Origin: Streptomyces sp. 378
Lineage (GTDB): Bacteria; Actinomycetota; Actinomycetes; Streptomycetales; Streptomycetaceae
DNA: 64,000 nt
Reading direction: 5' to 3'
Assembly: GCF_030124145.1 (NCBI RefSeq)
Contig: NZ_JASKMS010000036.1
Coordinates: 1 to 64,000 of the forward strand
The position numbers and the translations under genes are program-made. Shown here in pieces: positions 48,116 to 56,248 of this stretch; the stretch's first letter is position 1; each line of letters starts with the position of its first letter. Under the pieces are notes generated by a model, which was not told the origin of the DNA, ran no database searches, and saw only the letters and a program-made list of their open reading frames with translations.

Positions 48116-49360
48116 TCAGCCCGCCTCGCGCGCCTCCGCCTCGCGCGCCTCCGCCTCGCGCGCCTCCGCCTCGCGCGCCTCCGCCTCGCGCGCCACCGCC
48201 AGCAGAAGCGCCTCCCGCCCGTGCCGGGCCACCAGCTGAAGCCCGGCCGGGCAGCCGTCGTCGCCGACCCCCGCGGGCAGACTCAGCGCAGGGTGCCCAC
48301 TGAGATTGAACGCCCAGGTCAGAGCAGTGGAGTAACGGTCCCCGGGGCCCTCGTGGCCGTGCGGGGCGGTGGGTGCCGTCGGTGTCAGCAGCAGATCGGC
48401 ACCGGCGAACAGGTCCGCGAGCCGCCGGTCGTTCACCGCCCGGACACGGTGGGCCCCGGCCGGGTCGGCACCGGGTGTGCGCAGGGCGAGCCAGGCCGGC
48501 CCGGGATCCGCGAGCCGCACCGGCGTGCGCGGCCGTACCAGCCGTAGCACCCCTGCCACCACGAGCCGTTCCACCGCCGCCCGGGCGAGCGCGACGGGCT
48601 CCGGGTCGGGCCCCGCGAAACCGAGGTCCGGGGACCAGACGGCGGTGACGGGAAGAGGCACCGGGGCCGGCACCGGCTCCCGGGCTTCCGTGCGCCACCA
48701 CAGCTCCGCGTCCCGCGCCGAGCGGGCGAGCACCCCGCGGACCGTGAGCCCCGTGCGATCGCCCGACGGCAGCCGTCCCCGCGTCGTCTTCAGCCCCACC
48801 ACCCCGCACCACGCCGCCGGGATACGCACCGACCCGGCCCCGTCGCCACCCGTCGCCAGCGGCACCAGCCCGGCCGCCACCGCCGCCGCGGCCCCGGCCG
48901 ACGAACCGCCCGGCGTACGGTCGGCCCGCCACGGGTTGACGGTCCGGCCCCCGGCTCCGAGCCCCCACGTCTGCCAGGGCGTGCCCGGCCCGGGCACGGA
49001 CGTCGCCCCCACGGCCACACACCCGGCGGCGAGCAGCGCGTCCGCCGCGCGCAGCCCGTGCCGCCCCTTGACGGCGATCGGCACACCGGCGAGCGGCAGG
49101 GACGGGTCCGCACCCCGCCGGTCGAGTCGGGTGTCCACCTCACCCGCCCGCCGCAACGCCTCCTCGCCCCACACCTCGACGAACGCGCACAGGTCCGGAT
49201 CGGCCCGCTCGATCCGCTCCAGCGCCGCCGCGACGACGTTCGCCGCTCGCAGCGCCCGGGCGCGCACACCCGCCGCGATCTCCCCGGCCGACAGCAGCCG
49301 GTCCGACAGCAGCCGGTCCGACAGCAGCCGGTCCGACAGGGGCCGGTCCGGCAGGGGCAC
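48116..49360 (-). CDS. Amidase-signature family hydrolase
   Basis: A 414-aa enzyme of the amidase-signature family, which hydrolyses amides or acts as transamidase. The catalytic Ser-cisSer-Lys triad is visible: Lys in PIAVKGRHG, and the serines in TPGGSSAGAAAAVAAG with GGDGAGSVRIPAAWCG. The GTG at 49360 follows directly on the upstream gene's stop. Both ends are expanded by 15-bp minisatellites: the N-terminus reads SDRLL repeats and the C-terminus AREAE repeats. The upstream DUF-type gene ends 5 nt before, so they are probably co-transcribed. The substrate is unknown. Confidence 0.85.
   Translation of the reverse strand: MPLPDRPLSDRLLSDRLLSDRLLSAGEIAAGVRARALRAANVVAAALERIERADPDLCAFVEVWGEEALRRAGEVDTRLDRRGADPSLPLAGVPIAVKGRHGLRAADALLAAGCVAVGATSVPGPGTPWQTWGLGAGGRTVNPWRADRTPGGSSAGAAAAVAAGLVPLATGGDGAGSVRIPAAWCGVVGLKTTRGRLPSGDRTGLTVRGVLARSARDAELWWRTEAREPVPAPVPLPVTAVWSPDLGFAGPDPEPVALARAAVERLVVAGVLRLVRPRTPVRLADPGPAWLALRTPGADPAGAHRVRAVNDRRLADLFAGADLLLTPTAPTAPHGHEGPGDRYSTALTWAFNLSGHPALSLPAGVGDDGCPAGLQLVARHGREALLLAVAREAEAREAEAREAEAREAEAREAG
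48122..48194. repeat. 15-bp minisatellite at the 3' end of the amidase gene
   Basis: About four and a half perfect 15-bp units (starting 48122, 48137, 48152, 48167 and 48182) encode repeated AREAE in the last 25 residues. Copy changes keep the frame. Confidence 0.92.
49291..49350. repeat. 15-bp minisatellite at the 5' end of the amidase gene
   Basis: Four 15-bp units (49291, 49306, 49321 and 49336; the first three identical) encode SDRLL repeats just before the conserved domain of the amidase. The unit is unrelated to the one at the other end of the gene. Confidence 0.92.
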
Positions 49361-49365
49361 GGCCG

Positions 49366-49869
49366 TCAGCGCGCCGCTCCCGTCAGGCGGGCCAGGTCCG
49401 CCGTCTCGCGCGGCGGGTGGCCCGTCTCGCCGAGCCGCCAGGACGGCACCCACGGCACGCGATACACGTCGATGACCGACTCCAGGGACCTGACCCGCTG
49501 GGCGAGCGGGCGCGGCAGCCGGCCCGGGGCGTCCGCCACGAGGACGACGGCGTCCAGGTCGAGACCCGGCGGAGCCTGACCGCGCCGGAAGAGCTCCACC
49601 GCCCCGGCGACCGTGTCCAGCCCGGCCGCGTGCGTCCGGGCGACCAGCAGCACCGACGGGGGATCACCGGGCCCGGGCCAGGACCGGCCGCTGTCATGAC
49701 CGCCGTAGACCGCCACGAGGGTGGAGACACCCGCGCCGCCGTGCGTGCCGACCCAGGAGAAGCGCCGCCCCGCGGCATGGGCGGGCGCGGGCTCCGGCGG
49801 CCCCGGCTCCGGCGTGGTCACCGGGCCCCGCAGCCAGATCTCCGGTCCCTGTCGCGTGCCTGTGCGCAT
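49366..49869 (-). CDS. Degenerate P-loop-like protein (DUF6668-like)
   Basis: A 167-aa protein conserved, as far as I recall, in Streptomyces as a DUF6668-type family. A Pro-rich N-terminus (1-40) is followed by RFSWVGTHGGAGVSTLVAVYGG, which resembles the deviant Walker A of ParA/MinD-like ATPases (KGGxGKS) but lacks the usual lysines. Later come strands such as PPSVLLVARTHAAGLDTV and DLDAVVLVADAPGRLPRP. It may bind a partner rather than hydrolyse ATP. GGAGAGG precedes the ATG. It is divergent from the large Pro-rich gene at 50029. Confidence 0.65.
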   Translation of the reverse strand: MRTGTRQGPEIWLRGPVTTPEPGPPEPAPAHAAGRRFSWVGTHGGAGVSTLVAVYGGHDSGRSWPGPGDPPSVLLVARTHAAGLDTVAGAVELFRRGQAPPGLDLDAVVLVADAPGRLPRPLAQRVRSLESVIDVYRVPWVPSWRLGETGHPPRETADLARLTGAAR

Positions 49870-50028
49870 GCCCCTCTCCTCCCTCGTGCGCCCGGCCCTC
49901 ACGCCCCCGGAACGCCCCGTGCCGTTGCCCGCGGCCCTTGGGACGAGCCTGTGACACCGCGGTGACGTGAGAAACGGGGGCGAGCGGACACACTCGACAG
50001 TAGGTGTACGACGCCCAGTGAGGGGACG

Positions 50029-51726
50029 ATGTCGCGACTCAGCCGCGAGAAGAAGCGGGAACAGAAGCAGGCCGCACGCGCGGCGACCCCGGCGGCGCCG
50101 ATCGACGTCCATGTCCCCCGGGCCGGGACGGACGCGGGAGGGGCAGCCGGTGGGGTCTCCGACGGCGCCTCCGTCGGAGGGGTGCCGGTCTTCGCGGCTC
50201 CTGGTGAGGAGATCCAACGGGCCGTCCTGAACCGCCTGCACCACATCGCCCTCGCCACCGGCCACCCCGTCCTCGCCACGATCCACGACGAGCGCATCGG
50301 CTACGTCGTCCCGCTCCAGGTCGACCCGGACGGCTCCAGCCGCTTCACGGCCGAGCCGGTCGCCACGCCCCCACCAGCGCCCCGGCACGCCGGGGGCAAC
50401 GAGGCCGCCCTCACGCCGCCGGAACCGCGGCCCGCCCGAGACAACGGCACCCTTGCGCCGCCGCAGCCGCCACACGCCCCGGGCGGGACGGCGACCCCCT
50501 TCGAGCCGCAACAGGTCCCCGACCGGACCGCGATCCCGGCCGAGCCGCAACACGCCCCGGGCGGGACCGCGATCCCGTCCGAGCCGCAGGATGCCCGGAG
50601 TGGTAGCGCCGGGTTCCCGCCCGAGTCGCGGCCTGTCCGAGACGACGGCGTCCTTGCGCCGCCGCCGCATGTTTCGGGCGGGACTGCGACCCCACCGGAG
50701 CCGCCGCACGCCCCCGGCTGGACCGCGACCCCACCGGAGCCGCCGCACGCCCCCGGCTGGACCGCGTCCCCGCCCGAGCCGCAGCACACTCGGAGTGGCA
50801 GTGCCGCGACCCCACCCGGGCCGCCGCACGCCCCGTCCGCCCCGAGTAACAGCGCCACGCATGTGCTGCGCCCCGCGCACGAGTCCGGCCGGGACTCGGC
50901 CCCCACGTTCCGGCTCCGGGCGGTGCCCGAGCCGCAGCCGGCCGATGAACCCGTACCGACGTTCGAGCTGCGAGCCGTGCCGGGGTCGGCGGAGCCCGTG
51001 CCGGACGACGCGCCGCCGGCCCCGGGCACGGCGACGCCACCCGGCACCGTCGCGCCGCCCACCGGCGCGTTCGGCCCGCCCCCGCCCATGGACGCCAGGC
51101 CGCTCCCCCTCCCGGAGGCCCGCCCGGCTCCGCGACGTGTACCGGTCCCCGAAGAGGCCCTGATCGCCGCCGACCCCGACCTCAAGCCCACGCCCCCGCG
51201 CGGTTTCGACGCCGTGGCGGAGGCCGTGCTCGGGGACGAACCCCTCACCGCCCCGGGCGATCCCGCCGCGCCCGCGCTCCTCGCGGAGCCCGTCGCGCGG
51301 ATCAACGAGGCCGTGAAGGAGGGCCGGATCGACACGGCCGCCGGGCTGGCTGAGCAGACCGTGTCGCAGGCGTCGGGGACGCTGGGGCCGGAGCACCCCG
51401 AGGTGCTCCGGCTGCGCGAACTCACCGCGTACATCGCCTACCTGGCGGGCGACCCGGTCCGCGCCTGCCGGCTGTCGCTCGACCTGGCCGGTGCCCGCCG
51501 CCGGGCCGGCGACGCGGAGGCCGCCTACGGCAACGTGGAGAGCGCGGCCACCGCCTGGCGCGCGGTGCGCGACCCGGCGCAAGGGCTGGAGCTGGGGCGC
51601 GACCTGATCGGTCTGTGGACGGAGCTCGCCGCCGAGGGCGGTCCGGCCGCCGAGGAGGTCGAGCAACTGGAGTCGGCCCGCGCCCGCATGGGCCGTCTCA
51701 CCGAACGCGCCGCCCGCAACCCGTAG
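50029..51726 (+). CDS. Large proline-rich protein with TPR-like C-terminus
   Basis: A 565-aa protein in three parts: a basic start (MSRLSREKKREQKQAARA) with a folded segment (about 24-110, EEIQRAVLNRLHHIALATGHPVLATI); a Pro/Ala/His-rich disordered region (about 111-375) built from imperfect PPEPPHAPGG-like repeats; and an alpha-helical C-terminus (about 385-565, GPEHPEVLRLRELTAYIAYLAGD..) resembling tetratricopeptide repeats. No catalytic motif was recognised. It is divergent from the P-loop-like gene, and its 3' end converges with the M28 peptidase gene with only 16 bp between. The function is unknown; a scaffold is plausible. Confidence 0.7.
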   Translation: MSRLSREKKREQKQAARAATPAAPIDVHVPRAGTDAGGAAGGVSDGASVGGVPVFAAPGEEIQRAVLNRLHHIALATGHPVLATIHDERIGYVVPLQVDPDGSSRFTAEPVATPPPAPRHAGGNEAALTPPEPRPARDNGTLAPPQPPHAPGGTATPFEPQQVPDRTAIPAEPQHAPGGTAIPSEPQDARSGSAGFPPESRPVRDDGVLAPPPHVSGGTATPPEPPHAPGWTATPPEPPHAPGWTASPPEPQHTRSGSAATPPGPPHAPSAPSNSATHVLRPAHESGRDSAPTFRLRAVPEPQPADEPVPTFELRAVPGSAEPVPDDAPPAPGTATPPGTVAPPTGAFGPPPPMDARPLPLPEARPAPRRVPVPEEALIAADPDLKPTPPRGFDAVAEAVLGDEPLTAPGDPAAPALLAEPVARINEAVKEGRIDTAAGLAEQTVSQASGTLGPEHPEVLRLRELTAYIAYLAGDPVRACRLSLDLAGARRRAGDAEAAYGNVESAATAWRAVRDPAQGLELGRDLIGLWTELAAEGGPAAEEVEQLESARARMGRLTERAARNP

Positions 51727-51742
51727 GCGCCGCCCCGAGGGG

Positions 51743-52693
51743 CTACTCCGACAGCTCCCACACCGCGTACGCGAGGGCGTCGCTGTTGCGGTTCAGGGCG
51801 GTGTCGTTGATGTTGGCGGTGGTGTCGCAGGAGGAGTGGTAGCAGCGGTCGAAGGCCTGCCCCGCCGTGCCGCCCCACTTGGCCGCCTGTGCCGCCGTCA
51901 TCGTCCGGCTCGCCCCCGTGAACAGGCCGCCCACCGGCACGCCCGCGCTCTTGAACGGCGCGTGGTCGGAGCGGCCGTCGCCCTCGGTCTCGATCTCGGT
52001 CGGGACGCCGATGCCGCCGAAGTAGTCCTTGAAGGTCTTCTCGATCGCGGGGTCGTCGTCGTAGACGAAGTAGCCGGGGTTCGGCGAACCGATCATGTCG
52101 AAGTTGAGGTAGGCGCTGATCCTGGAACGGTCGCCGGTCGCCAGCCGGTTGACGTAGTAGCGCGAGCCGATCAGGCCGAGTTCCTCCGCGCCCCACCAGG
52201 CGAACCGCAGATGCTTGGCGGGCTTGTACTGCGCCCGCGACACGGCCAGGGCGGTCTCCAGGACGGCGGCCGAGCCGGAGGCGTTGTCGTTGATGCCGGG
52301 CCCCGAGGAGACGCTGTCGAGGTGCGAGCCGGCCATGACGACCTGGTTCGCGTCGCCGCCCGGCCAGTCGGCGATCAGGTTGTAGCCGGTGCGGCCGGAG
52401 GCGGTGAACTGCTGGACCGTGGTGGTGTATCCGGCCGCGTCCAGCCTGGCCTTCATGTAGTCGAGCGAGGCCTTGTAGCCGGCCCGGCCGTGCGCCCGGT
52501 TGCCGCCGTTGGCGGTGGCTATGGACTGCAGCTGGGACAGGTGGGCCTTGACGTTCGCCACGGGTATGTCCGGCGCGACGGCCGCTCTGGAGGGAGCGGA
52601 GGACGCGGCGTCGGCCACGGCACCGCCGGTCAGGAGCATGGCTGTTGCCATGCCGCCGGCCGCGACGGCGCGCGCGGAAACGGAGAGCTTCAT
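51743..52693 (-). CDS. Secreted M28 aminopeptidase
   Basis: Secreted zinc aminopeptidase (316 aa) close to the S. griseus aminopeptidase group. It has a signal peptide (1-30), a pro-like segment, and the co-catalytic metal-ligand set in AGSHLDSVSSGPGINDNASG, AWWGAEELGLIGSRYY, FDMIGSPN and the C-terminal CYHSSCD region. The ATG at 52693 follows GGAG. It degrades peptides outside the cell. The start fits a typical Streptomyces leader, and in-frame upstream codons lack a ribosome site. Confidence 0.92.
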   Translation of the reverse strand: MKLSVSARAVAAGGMATAMLLTGGAVADAASSAPSRAAVAPDIPVANVKAHLSQLQSIATANGGNRAHGRAGYKASLDYMKARLDAAGYTTTVQQFTASGRTGYNLIADWPGGDANQVVMAGSHLDSVSSGPGINDNASGSAAVLETALAVSRAQYKPAKHLRFAWWGAEELGLIGSRYYVNRLATGDRSRISAYLNFDMIGSPNPGYFVYDDDPAIEKTFKDYFGGIGVPTEIETEGDGRSDHAPFKSAGVPVGGLFTGASRTMTAAQAAKWGGTAGQAFDRCYHSSCDTTANINDTALNRNSDALAYAVWELSE

Positions 52694-52845
52694 GTGGGGG
52701 CTCCGGATTCCGTCGGGAAGCCCGTGGGGTGTCCACGGGCCGCCCACAGTGAATGGGGTGCCTGGATGGTGAAGCTGGTACTGACTCTCCGTCAAGGTGC
52801 CTATTCGGCCAGGGCGTTACGGAGTACGGGCCTCCGGTGCCCCGG

Positions 52846-53319
52846 TCACTGCACGCAGAACTCGTTCCCCTCCGGGTCCGCCATCACGACCCATGCACCG
52901 CCCTGCTCCTTCACCCGCCGCAGCGTGCTCGCCCCGAGCTCCTCCAGCCGTGCGACCTCCTCCTCGCGCCGCCCCTCGCCCGGGTGCAGATCGAGGTGCA
53001 GCCGGTTCTTGGCCGTCTTCGCCTCCGGCACTCGCTGGAACAGCAGCCGCCGCCCCAGCCCGGTCCCGCTCTCCTCGTCGAACGGGTCCTCGGGGTGCCG
53101 TACGGCGATCAGGTCCCGGAAGGCGCGGCGGCCGTGGAAGTCGACCGTGGCCTCCTCCGGCAGGGCGCCGAAGCCGAGCAGCTTCCCGATCAGGGCGCTG
53201 TTGTCCTCGACCTCGTAGCGGAGGGCGGCCGCCCAGAAGTCGGCCTGCGCGTGCGGGTCATCGGCGTCGATGACGAGTTTCCAGTGCACGGGAGCGGGGG
53301 ACGGCGGTGTCTGCGTCAT
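52846..53319 (-). CDS. VOC-superfamily (glyoxalase-like) protein
   Basis: A 157-aa protein with the two betaalphabetabetabeta modules of the vicinal-oxygen-chelate superfamily (WKLVIDADDPHAQADFWAAAL at the start, LHLDLHPGEGRREEEVARL in the second, MADPEGNEFCV at the end). Members act in detoxification or bind small ligands; the activity here is unknown. The ATG at 53319 has no Shine-Dalgarno, but TATAAG lies 7-8 nt upstream on the minus strand, so the transcript is probably leaderless. It is divergent from the CGNR regulator with a 21-bp gap. Confidence 0.85.
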   Translation of the reverse strand: MTQTPPSPAPVHWKLVIDADDPHAQADFWAAALRYEVEDNSALIGKLLGFGALPEEATVDFHGRRAFRDLIAVRHPEDPFDEESGTGLGRRLLFQRVPEAKTAKNRLHLDLHPGEGRREEEVARLEELGASTLRRVKEQGGAWVVMADPEGNEFCVQ

Positions 53320-53320
53320 G

Positions 53321-53339
53321 TAACCACTTATACTGGTTA
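53321..53339. promoter_or_regulatory. Shared palindromic operator with overlapping -10 boxes
   Basis: TAACCA (53321-53326) and TGGTTA (53334-53339) are exact inverted repeats around 7 nt. The middle carries TATACT (53329-53334) for the rightward gene and, on the other strand, TATAAG (53332-53327) for the leftward gene. Both genes start 6-8 nt from these boxes, so both messages should be leaderless and one bound protein could block both. Confidence 0.75.
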
Positions 53340-53340
53340 G

Positions 53341-53964
53341 GTGAGTGGACGCGCAGGGGAAACGCCGGAACGACCGCCCGGTCTGACGCTGGTCTCGCAC
53401 GAGGGCAAGCCCTACCGCTTCGACCCGGGCACCCTGTGCATGGAGCTGACGGCGACGGGCGGCCCCGGGGCCTTCGCCCGCTGGGAGGTGCTGCACGAGC
53501 CCTCCGACCTGGTCACCTGGGCCGCGCGCAGCCGACTGCCGGACGGGCTCGACCTCACCGTCTGCGCCGCGGAACTGGAGCGGGTGCGCGCCCTGCGCGA
53601 CGCCGTGTTCCTGCTCGCCGCCGGTCGCGCCCACGGCCACCCCCTGGAGCCGGCCCACCTGGACGTCGTCAACGCCGCCGCTGCCGGGCCCCCGCTCATC
53701 GCTCGCGTCGAGCCCGGCGGCATCCGCTCCTGGGCGCCCGGCGCCACCGGCGCCCAACTGCTCTCCACCGTCGCCCGCGACGCGATCGACCTGTTCACCG
53801 GGCCGTTCGCCGACCGGATCCGCGAGTGCGGCGCCCACGACTGCCACCTGCTCTTCGTCGACACCTCCCGCCCGGGCCGCCGCCGTTGGTGCGCGATGGA
53901 GCACTGCGGGAACCGCGAGAAGGTCCGGGCACACCGCGCCCGCCACGCCCCTACGAAGCCGTAG
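53341..53964 (+). CDS. CGNR zinc-finger / ABATE-domain putative regulator
   Basis: A 207-aa protein. The N-terminal ABATE domain (about 15-150, LCMELTATGGP.., RVRALRDAVFLLAAGR) is predicted to bind a ligand. The C-terminal CGNR zinc finger has ligands in CGAHDCHLLFVD and MEHCGNREK, the usual putative DNA-binding element. It is thought to act as a stress-responsive transcription regulator. The GTG start has no leader; TATACT ends 6 nt before it. It is divergent from the VOC gene and could control both through the palindrome between them. Confidence 0.85.
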   Translation: MSGRAGETPERPPGLTLVSHEGKPYRFDPGTLCMELTATGGPGAFARWEVLHEPSDLVTWAARSRLPDGLDLTVCAAELERVRALRDAVFLLAAGRAHGHPLEPAHLDVVNAAAAGPPLIARVEPGGIRSWAPGATGAQLLSTVARDAIDLFTGPFADRIRECGAHDCHLLFVDTSRPGRRRWCAMEHCGNREKVRAHRARHAPTKP

Positions 53965-54045
53965 CCTGCGCGGCCTGCGCGGCCTGCGCGGCGCGGGAGT
54001 CGTACGCGGTCCGGGCCGCCGCGATCTCCTCCCGGTGCTCCACGG
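53951..54045 (-). pseudogene. 3' remnant of an HxlR-type regulator gene
   Basis: The minus strand reads LPVEHREEIAAARTAYDSRA then Ala/Gln repeats to a stop at 53951-53953. This resembles the C-terminal helix of HxlR regulators (compare MDEVEKARRAYDEARAAS in the intact HxlR gene at 56249). No N-terminal part exists; the DNA beyond about 54045 is a different gene fragment. The stop lies within the end of the CGNR gene. Confidence 0.35.
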
Positions 54046-54290
54046 GCAGCTGACGATCGCGGCGACGGACGGGGACGCGGGGTCGGAGCAGGGCCCGGCC
54101 GGCGGGCTGCCGGCCACCGCCACCCAGTTCGGTTCGGCGATCGGCGGCTCGGCGGTGACCGCGCTCTACGGCTTGGCGTCCACCGGATCCGGCCCCGAGG
54201 CCACGCTGTCGGCCTTCCGCGCGGCGCTGACCGTGCCGGTCGCCCTGGTGGCGCCGGGCGCGCTGATCTCGTCGGTGAGGGTGCGCGAGG
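54046..54290 (+). pseudogene. 3' remnant of an MFS drug transporter gene
   Basis: The plus strand reads LTIAATDGDAGSEQGPAGG, ATATQFGSAIGGSAVTAL and later FRAALTVPVALVAPGALIS, the last part of DHA2-type major-facilitator transporters. The N-terminal 400 or so residues are missing. Part of it runs antisense under the rarD 3' end (54166-54290). Confidence 0.5.
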
Positions 54291-55179
54291 CCCGGCGGGC
54301 GGCGCGCAGGGCGTCCCAGGTGAGCAGCGTCAACGCCAGCCACACCAGCGTGAACCCGGCCCAGCGCTCCGGCGGCATCTCCTCGTGGAAGTAGAGGATG
54401 CCGAGCAGGAACTGGAGGACGGGCGTCGAGTACTGCAGCAGGCCGATGGTGGACAGGGGCACGCGGATGGCGGCCGCGCCGAAGCAGACCAGGGGGAGTG
54501 CGGTGACGATGCCGGCCGAGGCGAGCAGGGCCGCGTGCCCCGCACCCTCGGCGGCGAAGGTGGAGTCGCCCCGCGCGGTCAGCCACGCCAGGAAGCCCAG
54601 GGCGGGCAGGAACTGGATCGCGGTCTCCGCGGCCAGCGACTCGATGCCGCCGAGGCCCACCTTCTTCTTCACCAGCCCGTACGTGGCGAAGGAGAACGCG
54701 AGGCAGAGGGAGATCCACGGGGGTCGGCCGTAGCCGATGGTCAGTACGACGACGGCGGCGCATCCGGTGCCGACCGCCGCCCACTGCACCGGCCGCAGCC
54801 GCTCCTTCAGCAGAAGCACGCCGATCGCGATGGTGACCAGCGGGTTGATGAAGTACCCGAGCGAGGCCTCGACCACGTGCCCGGAGTTCACGGACCAGAT
54901 GTACAGGCCCCAGTTGACGGTGATGACCGCCGCGGCGACCGTGATCAGCGCCAGTTTGCGCGGCTGCCGCAGCAGCTCACCGGCCCAGACCCAGCGGCGC
55001 AGCACGAGCAGGGCGGCGCCCACGAAGACCAGCGACCACACCATCCGGTGGGCCAGGATCTCCACCGCGCCGGCCGGCTTGAGCAGGGGCCAGAACAGGG
55101 GGACGAGCCCCCACATCCCGTAGGCCGCGAAGCCGTTCAGCAGTCCTATGTGCCGCTCACCCCTCGGCTTGCCGGTCAC
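54166..55179 (-). CDS. rarD: EamA-family transporter, RarD type
   Basis: Ten-helix drug/metabolite transporter (337 aa). It has the RarD start (GLLNGFAAYGMWGLVPLFW), two EamA repeats and the family block WGLYIWSVNSGHVVEASLGYFINPL. GTG 55179 has AAGGAGG upstream. The last 35 residues (after RTLTDEISAPG) are unlike the family and are encoded by DNA antisense to an MFS remnant, so the original C-terminus was replaced, probably without loss of the membrane domain. RarD was named after chloramphenicol resistance; the substrate here is unknown. Confidence 0.88.
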   Translation of the reverse strand: MTGKPRGERHIGLLNGFAAYGMWGLVPLFWPLLKPAGAVEILAHRMVWSLVFVGAALLVLRRWVWAGELLRQPRKLALITVAAAVITVNWGLYIWSVNSGHVVEASLGYFINPLVTIAIGVLLLKERLRPVQWAAVGTGCAAVVVLTIGYGRPPWISLCLAFSFATYGLVKKKVGLGGIESLAAETAIQFLPALGFLAWLTARGDSTFAAEGAGHAALLASAGIVTALPLVCFGAAAIRVPLSTIGLLQYSTPVLQFLLGILYFHEEMPPERWAGFTLVWLALTLLTWDALRAARRASRTLTDEISAPGATRATGTVSAARKADSVASGPDPVDAKP

Positions 55180-55302
55180 GGGCCCCTCCTTCGCGCCTGG
55201 CGTGTGTCCGCGTCCCCGACGGTAACGCCGAGCGCCCCCGGCTGTCATGCCCGTATCGGCATACGGTCATGACATCCCGGGGGTGAGGGAGTGGGGCGGG
55301 TG

Positions 55303-56157
55303 TCAGCTCTTGAGGGCGGCCGTGATCGCCTCGGAGAGCGGGGTGGTCGGGCGGCCGGTCAGACGGGACAGGTCACCGGTGGACACGACCAGCTCGCCCT
55401 TCTCGATGGCGGCGTCGACACCCGCGAGGATCTGCGCGAACGGCTCGGGCAGGCCCGCGCCGGTCAGGATGCCGACGAGGGCTTCGGGGGAGACGGCGTG
55501 GTAGGCGATCTCCCTGCCGGTCTGCCGGCTCAGCTCGGCCGCGTACTCGGCGAAGCTCCACGCGGTGTCGCCGCCCAGCTCGTACGTCTTGTTCTCGTGT
55601 CCCTCGCCGGTCAGTACCGCGACGGCGGCAGCGGCGTAGTCGGCGCGGGCGGCGGAGGAGACCTTGCCCTCGCCGGCGGCGGCGACGACCGCGTTGTGCT
55701 CCAGCACCGGGGCGAGGTTCTCGGTGTAGTTCTCGTGGTACCAGCCGTTGCGCAGCAGCGCGTAGGGCACACCGGAGTCCAGCAGGAGCTCCTCGGTGCC
55801 GCGGTGGTCGTCGGCGAGCGCGGCGGTCAGGCTGCTGGGGGCGCTCGTGTAGGCGAGCAGGGCGACACCGGCGGCCTTGGCGGCGTCGATGACCACCCGG
55901 TGCTGCTGCACGCGGCCCTTGTCGAACTCGTTGCCGGAGATCAGCAGCACCTTGTCGCCGGCGGCGAAGAGGCCGTCGAAGGAGGCGGGGGTGTTGTAGT
56001 CGGCGACCGCGATCCGCACACCGCGGGCCGCGAGGTCGGCGGCCTTCTCCGCGGTGCGGACGACCGCGGTGATCTGCTCGGCGGGGACCTTCTCCAGCAA
56101 CTGCTCCACGACGTGACGGCCGAGGTGTCCGGTGGCTCCGGTGACGACGATGCTCAT
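55303..56157 (-). CDS. NmrA-like NAD(P)H:quinone oxidoreductase (QorB type)
   Basis: Atypical short-chain dehydrogenase (284 aa) with the Rossmann start SIVVTGATGHLGRHVVEQL, a substrate region LRNGWYHENYTENL and a C-terminal cap. It matches NAD(P)H:quinone reductases of the QorB/NmrA group. GGAGAG lies upstream of the ATG. It is divergent from an HxlR regulator, an arrangement common for inducible quinone-detoxifying reductases. Confidence 0.88.
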   Translation of the reverse strand: MSIVVTGATGHLGRHVVEQLLEKVPAEQITAVVRTAEKAADLAARGVRIAVADYNTPASFDGLFAAGDKVLLISGNEFDKGRVQQHRVVIDAAKAAGVALLAYTSAPSSLTAALADDHRGTEELLLDSGVPYALLRNGWYHENYTENLAPVLEHNAVVAAAGEGKVSSAARADYAAAAVAVLTGEGHENKTYELGGDTAWSFAEYAAELSRQTGREIAYHAVSPEALVGILTGAGLPEPFAQILAGVDAAIEKGELVVSTGDLSRLTGRPTTPLSEAITAALKS

Positions 56158-56220
56158 GGTGGGGACTCTCCTTGTGGGGTGCGTTGACACTAACCCTAGG
56201 AGATGCGCTAACTATGGGAA

Positions 56221-56245
56221 AGTACCCACTTTGAAGTAAGGTACT
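56221..56245. promoter_or_regulatory. Putative HxlR operator
   Basis: AGTACC (56221-56226) and GGTACT (56240-56245) are exact inverted repeats with a 13-nt spacer that contains ACTTTGAAGT, itself near-palindromic. The site ends 3 nt before the HxlR start, suggesting autoregulation and control of the divergent reductase gene. Confidence 0.6.
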
Positions 56246-56248
56246 GGC

